Positions 60,397 through 64,000 of a stretch of 64,000 nucleotides of DNA are shown piece by piece. Location of the stretch: positions 1 to 64,000 of IMG/VR virus record IMGVR_UViG_3300013233_000436; one strand, written 5' to 3'. The position numbers were made by a program, and so were the translations under genes. Origin of the DNA: a virus. The notes under the pieces are model-generated. The model was not told the origin of the DNA. It saw only the letters and a list, made by a program, of their open reading frames with translations, and made no database searches. Within the stretch, counting starts at the first letter, position 1. Each line of letters begins with the position of its first letter.

Positions 60397-61492
60397 CCGC
60401 ATTACCGCAAAATTCAACATCTTTGACAACGGTCGAAAATACACCGGCCAAAAACGCGGCTATGTTTTAGACAATTGGAAAGCTGCAATCAACAACAAAG
60501 TTGTGCAGGAACGCATTGCTCTTGGTGAGATGGTTGGCTACGTTGGCCACGGCTACCGAAAACTAACCGGCAAGCTGATGCCCGAAGAGATGGAGGTGGC
60601 CAATATGCCCAATGGCAGCCAAATCGTGCTTGATGCCGATCCATCACACCGCTGTGTTGAGCTATCAATTGATGATGCTGGCAACGTGACGCACACCGAA
60701 GAGGTTTTTGACAACGACCAAGGCAAGCGGGTTATGGGGTTTCATAACTCAAAGTTTGGTGGATTTTCCGTTGCCGCCGCCCCTGCATCTGGAAGCAGTA
60801 GCAGCAGAACACTAATCGACATGGTTTATGGATTTGATTACGTCAATAACCCAAACTTTGCCGAAAATCGCGGCTATATTTTAGATGATGCCAGTGACGC
60901 TCCAAGCCGTGACAACGCCATTAAAGCCTTATCTGATGCCGGTATTGACAGTGCGGAGGCTGTGTTTGATGGCTGGGTTGAATCGGACGGTGCTTATTAC
61001 AAAGATGCCATCTTTGATGCCGAAGACAAATTGATTGACTCGCAAATCACCGTTGGCGAACAAGAAAAAGACATTCAGTTATTAAGCGATAAGATCGAAG
61101 AACTTGAAAAGCGGATTGAAGATCAAGCGATCTCACACGACAACGCTATTCTTGATAGTGCTTCACACTACCAGCAAGCCACCACGTCACTTGAGTCTCA
61201 ATTGAAAGCCGATCACAGTGCAGAAATTGAGAAAATGGCCGTGACTCGATCAAAGGTAATGCAGAGAATGGCGGCACAATCACCTGTCGCCATACCTGAT
61301 GCCGTCCTTGATTCACTTTCTAGTGCAGGGGATGTTGCTGGGATGAAGCCATTTCTCGATTTTCTTTCTAAAGCCGCAAAAATCGACGCATCGGATTTAC
61401 CCATTGGCAATCACACACCGCACTTTGTGGCCATTATTGCCGATGACGCTGGAGAAGATATTCAGTCCCCAGAGTTTGGTATTTTTGATTAA
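60383..61492 (+). CDS. prohead protease fused to scaffold
   Basis: A 369-residue protein. Residues 1-150 form a herpesvirus/phage prohead protease domain: GYVGHGYRKLTG (candidate His, about 54), then FGGFSVAAAPASG (candidate Ser, about 129). Residues about 200-290 are a coiled coil with EQEKDIQLLSDKIEELEKRI, as in scaffold or core proteins. The sequence has several [VI][LF]D-type motifs (AIFDAED, AILDSAS, AVLDSL) that may be self-cleavage sites. It directs head assembly and is then degraded. Convergent with the next gene by three bases. Confidence 0.75.
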   Translation: MSKLNRITAKFNIFDNGRKYTGQKRGYVLDNWKAAINNKVVQERIALGEMVGYVGHGYRKLTGKLMPEEMEVANMPNGSQIVLDADPSHRCVELSIDDAGNVTHTEEVFDNDQGKRVMGFHNSKFGGFSVAAAPASGSSSSRTLIDMVYGFDYVNNPNFAENRGYILDDASDAPSRDNAIKALSDAGIDSAEAVFDGWVESDGAYYKDAIFDAEDKLIDSQITVGEQEKDIQLLSDKIEELEKRIEDQAISHDNAILDSASHYQQATTSLESQLKADHSAEIEKMAVTRSKVMQRMAAQSPVAIPDAVLDSLSSAGDVAGMKPFLDFLSKAAKIDASDLPIGNHTPHFVAIIADDAGEDIQSPEFGIFD

Positions 61493-61495
61493 ACC

Positions 61496-62590
61496 TCAAT
61501 TGTTGACCTTTGCCAGCCATTCGCTTGCTGGCAATTCAACAACATTCGACCGCAAGGAGTAAATCTTATTCTTGCCTTTCATTTTAAGGTCAAGATAGCC
61601 CTCTTCTTTCATTCGCCCAAGAATGGCCGTGGCCGGTTCGTACTGGATTCCCAGCAACTTCCTAACCTTTGATACTGCTGGCGTTATTTCGCCGGTAAGA
61701 ATCGCTCTCTTGGCTTTGTCAAAGTCGCTAATGTCTTCCTTTAGCTCCATAGCGGCTTTTTCGATCAAACCCTCTGTTTCTGTATCCTCAATCTCAACTT
61801 CTTTGCAGGAATCTAACTGGATTCCACTAGATTGATCTTGCTGTCTTGATCTTATAGTCGCATCCACTGGCAGTGTCTCCAGTGCCTTAGTGGATTCTTC
61901 CACTGTATAACCTGAATCCACTAAGATTCTGTTTAAATTCAACACCTTATCTTTCTTTCCAAACACATATAATCCAAAGATAGACAGTGAATCCATCAAT
62001 AATCCTATGAGGCTGAATACAATCCACTGCATAGTGGATGCGGATATTCCAAGAATATTGGCCGCTGATTGCCAAGAATTACCGGCCTCTGGCTGAGAGG
62101 TGCCAAGCGTTTTTAGCGCCTCTAGTTTCGCCTCTTTTTTGCTTTGAAGCGCCTCGATTCTGTCCTGTTTTGGTTTGATGCACTTTGTCTCCCATGCAAC
62201 ATTGCAGCCCTTAACCTGAACCCTAATATCCTCTATTTGCCTCTCAATGGATTGTATATCGGACAGTGCGAACCGGTAATTCGTGCTGTTCTTTGCCTCA
62301 AAAACCATACTGGTATCAAGGCGACTCTTGAAAAAAAACACCTCTGAGAACACGCTTAACAGCATTATTGGGATCAGCAGCATGGCAGCAACAACCCGCT
62401 TTAGATTGCTTGCGCTTGAGAGTGTGGAGCCTATAACGATCTTGGATAGGATTATGCCCAAAACCACAAGGCCGCCAATGGCCGCTGATAATGCGCCAGG
62501 CTGAATGGAGTAGTAGAGATGCCATTGTGATATGGCGGCAACAGCAGACAACAGCAGGGCGGCTATGAGAGCCGTGTATTTTGTGGTCAT
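61496..62590 (-). CDS. membrane protein with FtsK-gamma-like C-terminus
   Basis: A 364-residue protein starting at ATG 62590 (AGGTG upstream); GTG 62602 is an alternative. Three N-terminal membrane segments (about 5-24, 33-53, 66-86), a coiled coil (about 110-160), a fourth segment (about 185-205) and a C-terminal winged helix: FDKAKRAILTGEITPAVSKV, then LLGIQYEPATAILGRMKEEG. The last part resembles the gamma domain of FtsK. There is no ATPase. It could tether phage DNA or a partner to the membrane. Function unknown. Confidence 0.6.
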   Translation of the reverse strand: MTTKYTALIAALLLSAVAAISQWHLYYSIQPGALSAAIGGLVVLGIILSKIVIGSTLSSASNLKRVVAAMLLIPIMLLSVFSEVFFFKSRLDTSMVFEAKNSTNYRFALSDIQSIERQIEDIRVQVKGCNVAWETKCIKPKQDRIEALQSKKEAKLEALKTLGTSQPEAGNSWQSAANILGISASTMQWIVFSLIGLLMDSLSIFGLYVFGKKDKVLNLNRILVDSGYTVEESTKALETLPVDATIRSRQQDQSSGIQLDSCKEVEIEDTETEGLIEKAAMELKEDISDFDKAKRAILTGEITPAVSKVRKLLGIQYEPATAILGRMKEEGYLDLKMKGKNKIYSLRSNVVELPASEWLAKVNN

Positions 62591-62612
62591 AATTGTTTTC
62601 ACCTATTGGGAA

Positions 62613-62633
62613 GTCTGGGAAGGACTCCCAGAC
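62613..62633. repeat. perfect 8-bp hairpin upstream of the membrane gene
   Basis: GTCTGGGA (62613-62620), AGGAC, TCCCAGAC (62626-62633). It lies 23 bases upstream of the ATG 62590 in the minus-strand leader. No T tract; it may act in mRNA processing or translation control. Confidence 0.5.
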
Positions 62634-62639
62634 CGTGGT

Positions 62640-62729
62640 TTAACTTGAAATAGAGATAAAGAACAGCAGTATAACGAAAAAGCAGGCTATACCGGAAAAG
62701 TACAAAGTTAACGCCTTAACCTGATTCAT
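62640..62729 (-). CDS. very small single-pass membrane protein
   Basis: A 29-residue frame, MNQVKALTLYFSGIACFFVI.., ending in a hydrophobic run (LLFFISISS). Its ATG overlaps the end of the upstream zinc ribbon gene by 14 bases. No ribosome binding site of note; it is called for its hydrophobic pattern and its place in the operon. Confidence 0.4.
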   Translation of the reverse strand: MNQVKALTLYFSGIACFFVILLFFISISS

Positions 62730-62925
62730 TCACAAGATCCAAGTATCGAATCTTTGGGTATGCGTCCATTAGCGTGATACTGAACCCGCAAGATTCGCAA
62801 GAGTGGCCGTATTGCGGTGGGCATGTTGGGAAATATTGGCCGTTGGGTGTACAAACACCCTCCCCGCATTCGTCGCAAAGGTATTCGATTTTTTCAACCG
62901 AAACCGGTTTTGACATTTCTGGCAT
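62716..62925 (-). CDS. zinc ribbon protein
   Basis: A 69-residue protein with CDECGEGVC (17-25), then CPPQYGHSCESCG (about 35-47), a double-CxxC ribbon. GGAG before the ATG. It lies between the SbcC-like gene and the membrane protein. Function unknown. Confidence 0.65.
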   Translation of the reverse strand: MPEMSKPVSVEKIEYLCDECGEGVCTPNGQYFPTCPPQYGHSCESCGFSITLMDAYPKIRYLDLVNESG

Positions 62926-62967
62926 TTTGTTTCTCCAATTTCCGGCCGTCTTTGGCCGTATTTATCA

Positions 62968-64000
62968 TTATACGATTGAGCCATCCTCAATATAAAAACC
63001 CTGCTCACCGTCTTTTTTGCTGCTCACCAACTCAAGAAAGACTTGAAATCCAGCATCTTCGGCATCACGAATAACTTCGGCCTGAGCATCTTCGTCAAGC
63101 AAGCTGAAATTCTCAAATATTGCCACTCCAAGGTCGCCCTTGAGTTTTCGAGCAATCTGAAACGCAATTTTTCTATGCTGTCCATCTGAGATCAGCCGGT
63201 GGCCATTATACGTCAACGCCTCGCCATCGTATGACAAGCCATCAATGGGGAATTCAGCGCCACTTATTAGGCTGGAGCGATCTTCATCACAATTGCTGAC
63301 TTCATCCGTCAGATGATCGTACTCTGATTTTTTGGCCTTAAATGACTTGCTGCCGACAGCCCACTGTTCGTAGATAGCCGCTTTTCTGTTGGTGTCCTCA
63401 GCAGATCGTAGCGACTCGGAAATAGCCGATGTATCAATCACTTTCATTGACTCCAAGCTGGCCTCTCGTGATTTGGCTTCACTCTCAATCCACTGCTTTT
63501 TGATTTTCAGCTCGACAATCTTGGCCTCAAGACCTGAAATAGAAGCGATTGTTGCCGAAAGCTCACTACCAAGTCCGTCAATAGATGTTTTAATGTTTGC
63601 GATTTTGCGATTATTTTCATCCGCAGCCTGAATCTCAGAAACCAATTCAGCGGCATTAACTCGCTCGACCTTTTCAGGCTCTACGCCAGGATCGAGAGCT
63701 TTAACCTCGCGGCCAACACCCTGGCGTTCCAAGTAAAATTCTTTACGCTTGGACTCAATATCACGCAACGGCTCGGACAAACCAACCATTTCCAGCACAG
63801 CCTTATCGCGCTTCTCGTTCGAGAGATTGAGGAATTTCTGTAGATCAACAAAATTGTGACCGATTAGTGCATCTAGTGTGGCCTGATTGCCTCGCATACC
63901 ATCGGATTTAACAAGCAATGTTGTTTTTCCGTTCTTGAATTTTCGACACACAGTGATTGGCTCACTGCCCCCTCTTATTTCAAGATCAATCTCACCATCA
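62968..64000 (-). CDS. SbcC/SMC-like ATPase, C-terminal part
   Basis: The reading frame runs off the right end of the window, so the N-terminus (Walker A) is missing; at least 343 residues are present. A central coiled coil (ESKRKEFYLERQ.. LEAKIVELKIKKQWIESEAK) leads to the ABC signature SDGQHRKIAFQIAR and LLDEDAQAEVI (D-loop), as in SbcC/Rad50 or RecN. With an SbcD-like nuclease partner it would process DNA ends during phage replication. The partner may lie outside the window. Confidence 0.8.
   Translation of the reverse strand, partial: DGEIDLEIRGGSEPITVCRKFKNGKTTLLVKSDGMRGNQATLDALIGHNFVDLQKFLNLSNEKRDKAVLEMVGLSEPLRDIESKRKEFYLERQGVGREVKALDPGVEPEKVERVNAAELVSEIQAADENNRKIANIKTSIDGLGSELSATIASISGLEAKIVELKIKKQWIESEAKSREASLESMKVIDTSAISESLRSAEDTNRKAAIYEQWAVGSKSFKAKKSEYDHLTDEVSNCDEDRSSLISGAEFPIDGLSYDGEALTYNGHRLISDGQHRKIAFQIARKLKGDLGVAIFENFSLLDEDAQAEVIRDAEDAGFQVFLELVSSKKDGEQGFYIEDGSIV

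Noticed and set aside
62926-62967. GGCCGTCTTTGGCC as a terminator of the SbcC-like gene
   Set aside because: The stem is four bases and there is no T tract on the minus strand.

Overview
The window is a 64 kb stretch of the genome of a large, virulent-looking tailed phage with a contractile tail (myovirus). The evidence is a terminase large subunit, portal, fused prohead protease/scaffold, capsid protein, tail sheath, tail tubes, tape measure, GPW/gp25 and gp6/J baseplate wedges, hub and spike proteins, fibres and a GH108 endolysin. No integrase or excisionase was seen. An EndA-type secreted nuclease, RdgC, sigma70-like promoters and a Gram-negative lysis layout point to a gammaproteobacterial host. 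That host call is inference. The sequence looks like one contiguous phage genome, and both ends of the window cut through its modules.

Layout. 0.1-14 kb (+): small membrane proteins, packaging genes, rdgC plus a Cro/C1-like regulator, tRNA-Arg(CCU), and a dense run of overlapping small accessory genes (zinc ribbon, dimeric dUTPase, C5 cytosine methyltransferase, duplicated unknowns), ending in the lysis genes and a promoter-terminator pair that may encode a small RNA. 14.1-19.9 kb (-): a giant repetitive fibre, its partner protein and a secreted endonuclease I. 20.0-28.0 kb (+): tail fibres, a SWIM-type zinc protein, a cell-wall peptidase-like protein, hub and spike. 28.3-40.2 kb (+): capsid, sheath, tubes, tail chaperone with an apparent +1 frameshift, tape measure and wedges. 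40.2-41.0 kb (-): three Cys-rich proteins, the last frameshifted. 41.1-43.7 kb (+): tail protein I and fibres. 43.8-57.7 kb (+): a 14 kb block of DarA/DarB-like 'polyvalent' proteins (ParB/DdrB, inorganic pyrophosphatase-like, adenine methyltransferase plus helicase). 57.8-58.6 kb (-): three small genes behind a good sigma70 promoter. 58.7-61.5 kb (+): portal and protease/scaffold. 61.5-64 kb (-): a membrane protein with an FtsK-gamma-like C-terminus, a zinc ribbon protein and an SbcC-like ATPase that runs off the end.

How it works together. A 16-base AT-rich element, TCAAATAAAAATGTAA, stands before nearly every plus-strand structural block and is the best candidate for a phage-specific late promoter. 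Two minus-strand genes share a different element (AAGGTTG, 5 to 6 bases, TGGGGTAAAAT), and one minus-strand operon has a sigma70-like promoter, which suggests earlier expression. A short motif, [ILV][LF]DSA, recurs in the protease/scaffold, the polyvalent proteins and a capsid-neighbour protein. It is a candidate recognition site of the prohead protease and would mark proteins carried inside the head.
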